This document shows positions 37,545 to 46,930 of a stretch of 48,137 bases of DNA, piece after piece; positions within the stretch are counted from its first letter, which is position 1, and each line of letters opens with the position of its first letter. The stretch lies in assembly GCA_029567145.1 (NCBI GenBank), contig JAKQLM010000471.1, positions 1-48,137 of the forward strand. Direction: 5' to 3'. The notes beneath the pieces are model-generated. The model was given only the letters and a program-made list of their open reading frames with translations. It had not been told where the DNA came from and did not search any database. Both the position numbers and the translations under genes were made by a program. The DNA comes from Pseudomonadota bacterium. Its GTDB lineage: Bacteria; Pseudomonadota; Alphaproteobacteria; Rhodobacterales; Rhodobacteraceae.

Positions 37545-37560
37545 GGCGCTTCCGGCAACC
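37535..37560. terminator. Hairpin GGTTGCC-N12-GGCAACC at the overlap of convergent stops
   Basis: Perfect 7-bp arms around the convergent stops of 36747-37544 and 37541-38431; no U-tract. Confidence 0.35.
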
Positions 37561-38431
37561 GCAGGCCCAGCGCTTGTTGCGCTTGCCCGCCGCTGACCGC
37601 CAGGGTCAGTAGCATCGGGCGCAGCCGTCCGGCCCGGCAGGCATCGGCCAGCGCCGGGTTCGCCGCGCCGCCCTGGTCAAGAAGGCGGCGCAGGACGGCG
37701 TCGATTCCCCCCGCCTGACGTGGGTGCAAAAAGGCCGCCAGTGCCAGTGGCGTGCCGTCGGGCCCGACCGACAGGCTAAGGCCCAGCTTCCACGCCGCGT
37801 CCAGCCCCTGCCCCGTCCAGCGCTGCAGCTCGGCCTCCAGCGCCTCGGCCAGATCGCGCAAGGCGGGGACCTGCCGCATGCGCCACAGATCCCCCGGCTG
37901 GCACCGGCGCTCCCAGTAAAGCTCGCGCTGGCCGGTGCTGGCGATGCCGGTCATCATCGGGCGATCCTGCGGCAAAAGGTGCCGCCCCAGATCGGCAAAG
38001 CCGAGGGGCACGCGCACCGCCTGGACATAGGCCTTGCCGGTGTCGCGACCCGCCCCGTCATGGCGCCCCGCGACAAAGACCGGCCAGGCGCCCGGCGCGT
38101 CGCGGCAGACGCGCCGCACCAGCCCCTCGCGCCCCGGTCCCAGGCCGGTGCCGTTGGCGCGCAGCACCGCCAGCCCGCGCCGCAACCGTCGCGGACGCGG
38201 CAGTTCGGGCGCGGCAGGTTCAGCCGTCCAGAACAGCCCCGGACGCCCGGGCCGCCAGACCAGTTCCAGCGGCGTCCCCGAGGCAAGACCAGAGAACGCC
38301 CAGGCCGCCTCGGGCCAGTCGGTGCGGTCCAGCCAGCCCAGCGCCCGGCCCAGGGCCACCCGCCCCCGCGCGACCGCGTCGGGGGCTTCGGCCTCCAGCG
38401 CGTCCAAGAGGCGGGCGAGCGCGGGGGTCAT
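37541..38431 (-). CDS. Uncharacterised protein (~296 aa), last gene of the caspase/beta-module operon
   Basis: MTPALARLLDALEAEAPDAVARGRVALGRALGWLD; ATGA overlap with the upstream 971-aa gene. The ORF extension to 38848 is out-of-frame read-through. Confidence 0.8.
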   Translation of the reverse strand: MTPALARLLDALEAEAPDAVARGRVALGRALGWLDRTDWPEAAWAFSGLASGTPLELVWRPGRPGLFWTAEPAAPELPRPRRLRRGLAVLRANGTGLGPGREGLVRRVCRDAPGAWPVFVAGRHDGAGRDTGKAYVQAVRVPLGFADLGRHLLPQDRPMMTGIASTGQRELYWERRCQPGDLWRMRQVPALRDLAEALEAELQRWTGQGLDAAWKLGLSLSVGPDGTPLALAAFLHPRQAGGIDAVLRRLLDQGGAANPALADACRAGRLRPMLLTLAVSGGQAQQALGLRLPEAP

Positions 38432-41343
38432 GGCAACAGTTCCACCAGCGTGTCGGTCACGGCAGCCGCCGCCCGTTCCACCCGGCCCCCGGCCTTCATC
38501 AGGTACTTCGCCCGCCAGCCGAACGCCTTGGCTTGCCGGTTCCGGATCGCCATCCGCAGGCGCTGCACGTCCTGGGTCGCCCCGTCGATGTCCAGCCGCT
38601 CCAGCCGGTCGATGCCGTTCGCCGGGTCCTGATAGGTCACGTCCACCAGCACCTTGCGCACCAGGTCCGGGTCCCACATCGGCACCAGGTCGATCTCGAT
38701 GGCATCCGGGAAAGGATCGTCCACCGGCAAGGCATTGGCCGTGCTGGCGGCCGGCGGATCGACGATCGGCGCGGCCCCGCCCTTCAGGTGATGCGTCAGC
38801 ACATAGGACCAGCTTCGCGCATCGGGCGACGAGGTGCGCACTTTCCACGCCTGCGCCTCATCCCCCGGCCGCACGATCAGCACCTTCGTCGCCACCCAAC
38901 CCGAGGGATCCTCGAACCGCATCGCCACTTCCACCCGGTCCACCATCGCCGCATCGATCCGGTTCGGCAGCACCTGTACCTCAATGAACCCCAGATGCGC
39001 GTGCGGGTTCACCATCAGTGTCCGGTCCATCGTCTCGAACGTGGGCACCTCATGGCTCAGCGTCTCGCCCATCCAGCCCGACCCCTGTTCCGCGTCAAAG
39101 TGGAACTGCGCCGAGGCGCGATAGCCAAGATCGCGGTTCTGGTTCAGGAAAGCCTTGAAACTGGCCCGCGTCGCCGTGCCCGCGTCAAAGATCAGGTCGG
39201 CATGCTTCAGCGTCGCCGGATCGGCGGGGCTGCCATAGTCCAGCGCCACCTGCACCGAATTCAACCCGATCCGCGCGTAATCGACCGGGGCATCCACCAC
39301 CACCTCGAACTCGCGGAAGAACGGGTCGTCCAGATCGACCTCGACAAAGTGTTTCGACAGATCGTCGATGTCGCCCAGCATCAGCCCGATGAACCCCTGC
39401 GGTGCATAGCTGCGCTGCACGGCTTCGGTCCGGTTGTAGCGCAGGGTCAGGGTCTTTCTTTCTTCCTTGTGGACGAACTTCAGCTTGAAGGACACCAGCG
39501 CGGGCATCGACGTCGGGACCGGCGGCACGATCGGCGGCACCACGACCGGGGGCGTCGTGCCGGGGGTTCCGGGCGTGCCCGGCGTGCCGGGGCTGACCAC
39601 CGGGGCGGCGCGCTGGATCGTGCCGGTCAGCCGGACCTCGGCCACCACCGGCTGCGGCGGCGGTGGCCGAGAGGCAGGGCCGGTCCAGGTGCACAGGACA
39701 TAGCGGTCCTCCTCGCGGTCGTTGCGGCCTTCGGCCTTGGCCACCGCGTGCCCCTTGGCGATGGACCGCCCGAAGCTGCCCTTGCCCTGCATCGCGGCGC
39801 GGGCGACGTCGATCCGGCGGCGCGACAGGGCCAGGTCGTGGTTCTCGCGCGCTGGGGGCGGCCCCAGCGGATCGGCCCCGGGCGCGAACTGTTCATGGCT
39901 GGCATTGCCTTCAAAGTCGATGATCCGGGGGGATGGCAGGCTGTCAAGCCAGGCCCGGAACAAGTCCGACCCGGTCAGCCCGCCTGCCGGGGCGGGTTCG
40001 CCCTCGGGTCCGCTGGCGGTCTTGAACCGGACATCCGGCGTGCGATTGCTGACGTAAAGCGCGGTCGAGGCGGCAAGCCCCGCCGCAAGCGGTTTGTCCT
40101 TTTCGAAGAACAGCTTGAACTTCCGCGTCGTGGGTTGCGGCGGCACGGTGCCACCTCCGCCACCCGACTGCGGCCAGACCACGCTGATGGTCTGAGGCAC
40201 GTTGGTGCCCGGCACGCTCAGCACGATCTTGCCGTCGCGCAGGGTTGCGGGTTGGCCACCGACCGTCGCCGTCCAGCCGGGCGGGCCATCGACGATGACC
40301 TTTTCTTCGTCGCCGGTCGAGCCTGGTTCCAGCCGCAGGGTCTGGCCTGCGGGCGGGGGTTCGGGGCTGCGTGCCACGATCAGCGTCGCGGGCTGGCGCT
40401 GGCTGGTGCCGGGCTGACCCGGCTGGCCCGGTTGCGCGGGCTGCGTCGGGTTCATCTCGCGCGCCCGCTTCATCACCGCATCCAGGCTTTCGGGCTTGGC
40501 GATCCGGCTTTCGACGTCGGCGGGGCTGATTGACGGCTCGAACCATTTGGACAGCAGGTTGTCCTTGAAGAAATCCAGCGCCCACTGTTCCTTTTCGTTC
40601 TTGTCCGCCTCGCCGGTAAAGTCGATCACTTCGATGTCGATGACCCCGTCGGCGACGAACTTTTCGAACGCCGCGTCGATCCCGGCCTTGACCCAGTAGA
40701 CCTGCGCCTCAAGGCCCGCCGAGAAATGCTGGAACATGTCCTCGTACCTGGCGGTGATCACCACCGACAGCGCGGGCCGCAGGATCGTGTATTTCAGGTC
40801 ATAGACCGCGCCGACCGGGGTCGTGCCCTTGGCAAAGGCCTGCTCCAGGATGATCGCGCCCTCTTGCGTCAGCGACAGCGAAAACGCCGCCGTGTTGTCG
40901 CCCGCAAGCGACGGTTGCGCCGCGCCACGGATCGCCTCGACCGCGCGAAAGGTGCCGGGAGGCAGGTTCGCCGGGGCCGAGGTGCCGCCCGACCCTTCCA
41001 GGTCCAGCGCGATGCAGCGCACCGTGCCTTCGTCAAACGGGATCGCCGACAGCGTGACCGCCCGGGTCACGCCCGGCAGGCGGCGCAACTGGGTCTTGAT
41101 CGACCGTTCGGTATCCGCCGGCAGCTTCAGGTTGACCTCGAAGGTCGCGAACCCGCCGCCCTTGGCCCCCGCCGCCACGGCGGCCGGGCGGAACTTGATC
41201 ATCGACAGGGCTGGCCGACCGTCCAAAGCGCGCTTGGCCAGCGCGACCGGGGCGGGCAGGTACCAGTACTGGTTGGGGTCGGCGTGGTCCGAAAACACTG
41301 TCACGCCATCGACCGTCAGCGTCCGTGCGCCAAGCTGTTGCAT
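38428..41343 (-). CDS. Uncharacterised 971-aa protein: conserved N-terminal domain, Pro/Gly linkers, OmpA-like insertion, C-terminal beta-sandwich-like modules
   Basis: VTVFSDHADPNQYWYLPAPVAL; IDFEGNASHEQ...ENHDLALSRRRIDVARAAM; HFVEVDLDDPFFREFEVVVDAPVDYARIGLNSVQVALDYG; paralogous to 42279-44531. Confidence 0.88.
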   Translation of the reverse strand: MQQLGARTLTVDGVTVFSDHADPNQYWYLPAPVALAKRALDGRPALSMIKFRPAAVAAGAKGGGFATFEVNLKLPADTERSIKTQLRRLPGVTRAVTLSAIPFDEGTVRCIALDLEGSGGTSAPANLPPGTFRAVEAIRGAAQPSLAGDNTAAFSLSLTQEGAIILEQAFAKGTTPVGAVYDLKYTILRPALSVVITARYEDMFQHFSAGLEAQVYWVKAGIDAAFEKFVADGVIDIEVIDFTGEADKNEKEQWALDFFKDNLLSKWFEPSISPADVESRIAKPESLDAVMKRAREMNPTQPAQPGQPGQPGTSQRQPATLIVARSPEPPPAGQTLRLEPGSTGDEEKVIVDGPPGWTATVGGQPATLRDGKIVLSVPGTNVPQTISVVWPQSGGGGGTVPPQPTTRKFKLFFEKDKPLAAGLAASTALYVSNRTPDVRFKTASGPEGEPAPAGGLTGSDLFRAWLDSLPSPRIIDFEGNASHEQFAPGADPLGPPPARENHDLALSRRRIDVARAAMQGKGSFGRSIAKGHAVAKAEGRNDREEDRYVLCTWTGPASRPPPPQPVVAEVRLTGTIQRAAPVVSPGTPGTPGTPGTTPPVVVPPIVPPVPTSMPALVSFKLKFVHKEERKTLTLRYNRTEAVQRSYAPQGFIGLMLGDIDDLSKHFVEVDLDDPFFREFEVVVDAPVDYARIGLNSVQVALDYGSPADPATLKHADLIFDAGTATRASFKAFLNQNRDLGYRASAQFHFDAEQGSGWMGETLSHEVPTFETMDRTLMVNPHAHLGFIEVQVLPNRIDAAMVDRVEVAMRFEDPSGWVATKVLIVRPGDEAQAWKVRTSSPDARSWSYVLTHHLKGGAAPIVDPPAASTANALPVDDPFPDAIEIDLVPMWDPDLVRKVLVDVTYQDPANGIDRLERLDIDGATQDVQRLRMAIRNRQAKAFGWRAKYLMKAGGRVERAAAAVTDTLVELLP

Positions 41344-41357
41344 GATCCCGGTCCCCC

Positions 41358-42266
41358 CTAGCGGCTGTCGACAAAGCCGTCGAGAAAGTTCTCGACCATG
41401 CGGTTGTCCTGCCCGATCAGCTGCGGCGACTGGACCAGGCCCAGGCCGGGGTAGACCTGGTTGATGTAGTCCACCACCTTGGCGCTTGCCTCGTCCACCA
41501 GGCTGCGGTGGTCGATCTTGAAGCTGGACTGGTTGACGATGTCGAGAATGGACCTGGTCAGAAACCCGTTCTTCACCGCCGAATTGGGCAACCCTTCCAG
41601 GCTGGATTCGTTCGGCGCACAGCCCGAGATCAGCGTGGTCTTGGCCTGCGGAATCGTCGTGAACCGGGGCGATGGATCAAGGTCGATGTGCCCATTTTCC
41701 AGTCGCAGCCCGCTGACATTGTTGTCGCAGACGATCCGGTCTTGCGGCGACAGCAGCGACCCGCAGGGAATGATTGTGGTGACCGTCTGGGTGATCAGCT
41801 CGACCAGCGTCTGCTCCATCGGCGGCGATTTCGCCTCGGCTTCCAGCGACAGCCCGCCGGAATGGCAACTGTCGAAGACGCAGGTAAAGTTGACGTGGCT
41901 GGGCTGCAGCTGGTCGGCGATCAAAAACAGCTCGTGGTCCGAAATCCAGCGACCCGAGGCGGGGATGATCACCTCGTACGCGCGGCCGATCTGCCGGGGA
42001 TGCGGCAACCGGCTGCCGTGACCCGAGAAGTAAAAGCAGATCACGTCGCCCGGCTGCGATTGCGTCACAGTGTAGCGCAGAGCCTGCAGGATGCGTTCGG
42101 AACTGGCAGCCGTATCAAGGTAGCACAGGATGTTTTCCGGCAGGAAATCGAAGGCGTCGATCAGCAGGTGATAAAAGGCGCGGGCATCGCGGACGCACAT
42201 CGAAAGGCCTGTGATCCTTTGGATGGAGTAGTCGTTGATCCCGACGACAACAGCTCGTTTGGTCAT
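41358..42266 (-). CDS. Caspase-like cysteine peptidase (clan CD, C14/metacaspase type)
   Basis: MTKRAVVVGINDYS...GDVICFYFSGHGSRLP (His codon 42018-42020) ...CVFDSCHSGG (Cys codon 41865-41867). Confidence 0.93.
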   Translation of the reverse strand: MTKRAVVVGINDYSIQRITGLSMCVRDARAFYHLLIDAFDFLPENILCYLDTAASSERILQALRYTVTQSQPGDVICFYFSGHGSRLPHPRQIGRAYEVIIPASGRWISDHELFLIADQLQPSHVNFTCVFDSCHSGGLSLEAEAKSPPMEQTLVELITQTVTTIIPCGSLLSPQDRIVCDNNVSGLRLENGHIDLDPSPRFTTIPQAKTTLISGCAPNESSLEGLPNSAVKNGFLTRSILDIVNQSSFKIDHRSLVDEASAKVVDYINQVYPGLGLVQSPQLIGQDNRMVENFLDGFVDSR

Positions 42267-42278
42267 GGGAAAAGTCCT

Positions 42279-44531
42279 TCAGTCTGAAATGGCGATAAGG
42301 GTTTCAAGGGTATCGGTGACAGTGTTCGTGATCATCGCGCCCGAGGTCGGCACGAGGGTGATCTTGACGTCGAACGATTTTTTCGCCCCGGCAGGCAGAC
42401 CGATCCTGACCTCGCGGTCGGTGTCTTCCGGCGTCAGGCGGATGCGTTCCTTGCGGCTGTAATTCAGCCGGGTGTCGGCATAGGCAAAGTCGACAAAGGC
42501 CATCCGCGTCCGCTCCGGGTCCAGGATCGGGATCAGTTGCAGGTCCAGGCTTTCGGGGAAGGGATCGTCGATCTGGATCGTGGTGGCCTCTGTGCTGCCC
42601 GCCGTGCCGGGGCGCCTGGTGCGGTCCTTCATCATGAAGGTTGGAGTGAAGCTGACGGTCCGGTCGGCCGGATCGTCGAACCGCAGCTTCCAGTCGGTCG
42701 CGGGGGCGTCCTTGGTCAGGCTGACCACCCGCTTGCGCGCGCCGTTCTGCAGGGCGACCTCGACCTTGGTGATCTGCCCCCAGTCCACCGGACCGGCGGC
42801 GACCTGGATCACGCCGATACCAAGATGATCATGCGGGTTCAGGACCAATGTGCGATCAGAGCTGCGGAACGGCCCAAGGCTGTAGGACAGCGCCTTGCCG
42901 TCGAACCCCGCGCCGGGGTCAAAGTGATACTGGACCGTGTAGTCGTACTCTTGCACCTCGCCCGAGTTCTGAAAGATCTGCCAGCCCTGTTCGGCGGGCG
43001 CGTCGCCTTCGAACCGCAGGTCCTTGTGCTTGACCCCGCCGGGATCGGTCGGCTTGCCGTAGGACAGCGCAACCTCCACCGCCTTCAGGCCCAGCCTGGA
43101 CATGTCCGACAGCGTGTTCACCCGGATGTCCATCACCCGGAAGAACGGATCGTCCAGGTCGATCTCCATGAAGTGACTTGCCCGGTCCAGGTCCCCGGCC
43201 AGGAGCCCGACAAAACCCTGCGGTGCATAGCTGCGCTGCGTGGCCTCGGCGCGGGCGTAGCTGAACGTCAAGGTCTTGCGTTCGTCCTGGGCGACGCCCC
43301 GGAACCGGAACGAGGCGACGGCCTGTGGCGGGGCATCGCGGTCCGCCCCCGTGGCTGGCGTAGCCGTGGGGGCCGCCCCTGCCGGCAGACCTGGCGCGGG
43401 GGTGGCGCGCGTCACCCCGGACTGCGCCGCGGTGCCCAGCTCGGCCGGGGTGGCGGCCCCTGCCGCTTCGCCCGTGCCGTCGGTCGCTTCCTCGGCCCCG
43501 GCCGGGGGGGCCGCGACCGCGCCGGGCGTCTTGCCGCCATGGCCGGTGCCAACCGTCGCGCTGTCCTCGGGGTCTGCCGCCGGGCCGGGCCGGGCCGGGG
43601 TTTCCCCGTCCGTGGGGCGCGTCGGCGCAGGCGTCGGCGGCGGGCGCAACTGGTTGGCGCGGGTCAGGACGGCATCCAGGCCTTCGGTGGTCGGAAAGCC
43701 GTTGACGACGGTGCCCAGCGTCAGCGAGGGGGTGAAATACTTCTCCAGCAGGTGATCCTTGAAGAAGTTCAACGCCCAGGTTTCCTTTTCCGCCGCATCA
43801 GAGGCGTTGGCAAAGTTCAGGACCTTGATCTTGATCGACCCGTCCTGCACCAGCCGCTCCATCGCCTGGTCGATCCCGGTGCGCAGGAACATCACCTGGG
43901 CCTCGCCGCTGACGGCAAACTGGCGATAGACCCGCTCCATGTTCGCGGTGATCGTCACCTCCAGCGACGGCCGCATGCCCGAGTATTTCAGGTCATAGAT
44001 CACCCCCACGGGGCTGCCGCCCTTGGCAAAGGCCTCGTCCAGGATCGTCGCGCCCTCTTGCGTCAGGGTCAGGGAAAAGCTGGCCCGGTTCGCGGCATCC
44101 AGTGACGGGGTCGTGGCCCCCAGCGCGGTTTCCACCGCCCGGAACCCGCCGGGGGGCAGGGCCGCCCGGGGCGTGCCGCCGCCGCCGCTGTCCAGGTCCA
44201 GCGCGATCACCCGGACCGTGCCTTCGTCGAACGGCACGACCGACAGCCGGGGGCGCCCGCGCGACACACCGGCCAGCTTGGCCAAGATGCGCCGCTCCAG
44301 GCTTGGGTCCAGCAGCATGTCTACCGACAGCATCAGAAAGCCGCCGCCCTTTGCCTCGGTCCCCGCTTGGGCGGCGCGGACCTTCAGGAAGGTGAACTCG
44401 GCCCGACCGTCCGACCTGCGGCGGGACAGCTGGACCGGGCCGGGCAGGAACCAGAACTGCGCGGGGTCGGCGTGGTCGGCAAAGACCTGGATGCCCTCGA
44501 TGGTCCAGGACTGCGAATTGAGCAAAAGCAT
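42279..44531 (-). CDS. Uncharacterised 750-aa protein: conserved N-terminal domain, low-complexity linker, C-terminal beta-sandwich-like modules
   Basis: IQVFADHADPAQFWFLPGPVQLSRR...SYAPQGFVGLLAGDLDRASHFMEIDLDDPFF; paralog of the 971-aa protein. Confidence 0.88.
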   Translation of the reverse strand: MLLLNSQSWTIEGIQVFADHADPAQFWFLPGPVQLSRRRSDGRAEFTFLKVRAAQAGTEAKGGGFLMLSVDMLLDPSLERRILAKLAGVSRGRPRLSVVPFDEGTVRVIALDLDSGGGGTPRAALPPGGFRAVETALGATTPSLDAANRASFSLTLTQEGATILDEAFAKGGSPVGVIYDLKYSGMRPSLEVTITANMERVYRQFAVSGEAQVMFLRTGIDQAMERLVQDGSIKIKVLNFANASDAAEKETWALNFFKDHLLEKYFTPSLTLGTVVNGFPTTEGLDAVLTRANQLRPPPTPAPTRPTDGETPARPGPAADPEDSATVGTGHGGKTPGAVAAPPAGAEEATDGTGEAAGAATPAELGTAAQSGVTRATPAPGLPAGAAPTATPATGADRDAPPQAVASFRFRGVAQDERKTLTFSYARAEATQRSYAPQGFVGLLAGDLDRASHFMEIDLDDPFFRVMDIRVNTLSDMSRLGLKAVEVALSYGKPTDPGGVKHKDLRFEGDAPAEQGWQIFQNSGEVQEYDYTVQYHFDPGAGFDGKALSYSLGPFRSSDRTLVLNPHDHLGIGVIQVAAGPVDWGQITKVEVALQNGARKRVVSLTKDAPATDWKLRFDDPADRTVSFTPTFMMKDRTRRPGTAGSTEATTIQIDDPFPESLDLQLIPILDPERTRMAFVDFAYADTRLNYSRKERIRLTPEDTDREVRIGLPAGAKKSFDVKITLVPTSGAMITNTVTDTLETLIAISD

Positions 44532-44543
44532 GGGGGCCTCCTC

Positions 44544-46856
44544 TTACGGTGCCGGAATGGACAGATGTGCCGCGTCCGAGCGCGCCCAGTCGGTGCGCTT
44601 GGTCATGCCGTTCTTGAACAGGAACTTTGCGCGCCAGGTGTAGGCATCGCGGGTCGCGTCCATGTAGTCGAACTCAAAGGTCTTGCGCCCGCCCGGGGCT
44701 TCGAACACCGCCATGTCGGCGATATCGGTGCCGTCCAGATCGTCAGTATAGGACAGTTCCACCTCGACCTTCGCCAGCTTCGGGCGACCGAAATCCGCAG
44801 GCGGCGTCACGGTGATGATCCGGTGGCCCTTCATGTCGGGCCGGACCAGAATGCGCGGGCTTTCGGTAAAGCTTTCCGGCACTTCCAGCACCATGCCGCC
44901 CAGCATCACAGTGGTGACCTTGAAGCTGACCAGCTTTCGCGCCCGGTCCTTGCGGTCGATCACGAACTTCTTCGGGCTGCGGTCGTCAGGGGTGAAGGTC
45001 AGGCTTTCGGCCTGCTCGATCCCGTTGGCCGGATCGCTGTAGGCCAGATCGACAAAGACCTGCTCCACATCCTCCCACCGGGGCACCACCGGCACCACGT
45101 CCACCGCCAGCCGCAGGCTGCCAAAGGGATCGCGGATGTCCACAAGGTCGCCGCTGGCGGGCAGCCAGCCGGTATCCTCGTCCTTGTGGTTCGCTGCCTG
45201 ATGCAGCACGCGGTAGCTGAAGTCGCGCTTGGCCTTGTCCAGCGCGATGAAGGACCAGGCCGGACTGGCGGTGTCCTTCTTCACGACGATGGTGTCGTCG
45301 GTCTTGATGCCGTTGCCCGCATCCTCGTACCGCAGCATCACCTGCGCCTGCGGATACTTGTCCCAAGGGTAGGCGGGCGAGGACACGATGGGGATCGTCA
45401 CCCGGCTGAAGTATTCGGCAGGCTGCACCTCGAACACGTCGCCGGACAGCACCTGCCGGGGCGCGGTCACGACCAGCGGACGCTCGCCCCCGGCGTCCGG
45501 CTTGAACCGCACCGTCAGGTCGGCGGACACCGGACGCGCCATCGCACCGTTTTCCATCACGGACGACCACTTGACCGTCTCGTCCTTGCCCGTTTCTTCC
45601 AGCACCACGGTCCGGACCTGACCGCCATAGTCCAGCACCGCCTGGATCGAGGCCAACTGGTCGCGCGCCATCTCGCCCCGGTTGATCACGCGGACGCGGC
45701 GTTCGGCAAAGAACGGATCGTCCGCGTCCACCTCCAGGATGAACCGTGCCGGGTCGATCCCGTCCGCCAACGCCGTGAACAGGCCCGACACCGTGCCCTG
45801 CGGATAGATCGTTCGCACCACAGCCGAGCGTTCGGAAAATTCAACATCCAGCTTGCGCTTGTCGATGCGGGTGTAGTTGGTCTTCTTGTAGCTGAAGCTG
45901 CCGATGAAGCCGCCGATCCCGCCCGTGGCGCCCATCATCGCCGCCTGCCGCCCGAAATGGCTGATCGTGTCGATCGCCTTGTCCCAGCCGTCGGGGCGTT
46001 CCTTCATCGGCGGCAGGCTTGCCTCGAAAAAGCCGTCGGTGATCATCTCTTGCACGCGGGTGCGGGCGTCTTCGAACCGGGCGGCGACCGACTTGCCGGC
46101 ATCACCCACGTCGGGAACGAAATTGTCGGCCTCCATCGTGATGACCTGGCTTTCGACCAGCTTGTCGACGGCATTGTTGATCTCGGTCGTGGTGAAGAAA
46201 CTCTCGTGGCCAAAGGTTTCGTCCATCGCCGTCTGCACCCGGTCCCAGTCGATCTTCAGCCGGACGCTGAACGCAGGCCGCAGCCCCGCGAAATCCACCG
46301 AATAGACCACGACCATCGGCGTGATCTCGCCCTTAAGCGCCGCCTCCATGATCGCGGTGCCCTCGGCGTCCAGCTCCACGCTGAACGAGGCACCATTGTC
46401 GCCGAAAAGGGCGGGCTTGGCGAAATGCGTGGCCTTCAGGACAAACCGGGGCGCTTCGGCCGGGGTCGTCGGTTGGCCGGGACGCGGCGGCGGGGCGGTC
46501 GACACCGACTCCCGCCCCATGATCAGAAGCCGGACCGAACCATCCAGCGGCTGGATCGGCGCGACCGAGGGCTGGCGCGGCAGGCGGCCCAACCGGCGGA
46601 TTTCGGACGCCAGGTTGTCCACCTCGGTCTCGGACAGGCCCAGATGCACGTCAAAGGTCAGGAACCCGCCCTTGCCCGCCACCAGCGACCGATACTTGAT
46701 CAACTGGATGCGCGGCACCTCTTTGCCCGTCGCCGGATCGGTGGTGGTCCGCAGCCGGGGCTGGGCCAGCGCATAATAGTACTGCAACGGGTTCGCATGG
46801 TCGCGAAACACCGAGATGCCGTTGATGTAGTAATAGGGGGCGTCCAGATACAGCAT
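44544..46856 (-). CDS. Uncharacterised ~770-aa protein, third paralog of the beta-module family (alternative start 46877)
   Basis: ISVFRDHANPLQYYYALAQPRL; FILEVDADDPFFAERRVRVINRGEM; four C-terminal modules (YEDAGNGI, YSDPANGIEQ, YTDDLDGTD). Confidence 0.85.
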   Translation of the reverse strand: MLYLDAPYYYINGISVFRDHANPLQYYYALAQPRLRTTTDPATGKEVPRIQLIKYRSLVAGKGGFLTFDVHLGLSETEVDNLASEIRRLGRLPRQPSVAPIQPLDGSVRLLIMGRESVSTAPPPRPGQPTTPAEAPRFVLKATHFAKPALFGDNGASFSVELDAEGTAIMEAALKGEITPMVVVYSVDFAGLRPAFSVRLKIDWDRVQTAMDETFGHESFFTTTEINNAVDKLVESQVITMEADNFVPDVGDAGKSVAARFEDARTRVQEMITDGFFEASLPPMKERPDGWDKAIDTISHFGRQAAMMGATGGIGGFIGSFSYKKTNYTRIDKRKLDVEFSERSAVVRTIYPQGTVSGLFTALADGIDPARFILEVDADDPFFAERRVRVINRGEMARDQLASIQAVLDYGGQVRTVVLEETGKDETVKWSSVMENGAMARPVSADLTVRFKPDAGGERPLVVTAPRQVLSGDVFEVQPAEYFSRVTIPIVSSPAYPWDKYPQAQVMLRYEDAGNGIKTDDTIVVKKDTASPAWSFIALDKAKRDFSYRVLHQAANHKDEDTGWLPASGDLVDIRDPFGSLRLAVDVVPVVPRWEDVEQVFVDLAYSDPANGIEQAESLTFTPDDRSPKKFVIDRKDRARKLVSFKVTTVMLGGMVLEVPESFTESPRILVRPDMKGHRIITVTPPADFGRPKLAKVEVELSYTDDLDGTDIADMAVFEAPGGRKTFEFDYMDATRDAYTWRAKFLFKNGMTKRTDWARSDAAHLSIPAP

Positions 46857-46930
46857 GACGAAAAGACCTTCATCCAAAAGGGGTTAGAGCCGGGCGCGCA
46901 AGGGGAGAGGAGCGCGCCCGGCCCCGCGCT

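Noticed and set aside
39540-39610. Pro-Gly-Thr coding repeats (TPGTPGTPGTT) as possible CRISPR or mobile repeat
   Set aside because: In-frame low-complexity protein linker, too short and irregular for CRISPR.
38533-40533. 666-aa plus-strand ORF antisense to the 971-aa gene
   Set aside because: GC-driven shadow ORF with no recognisable domain.
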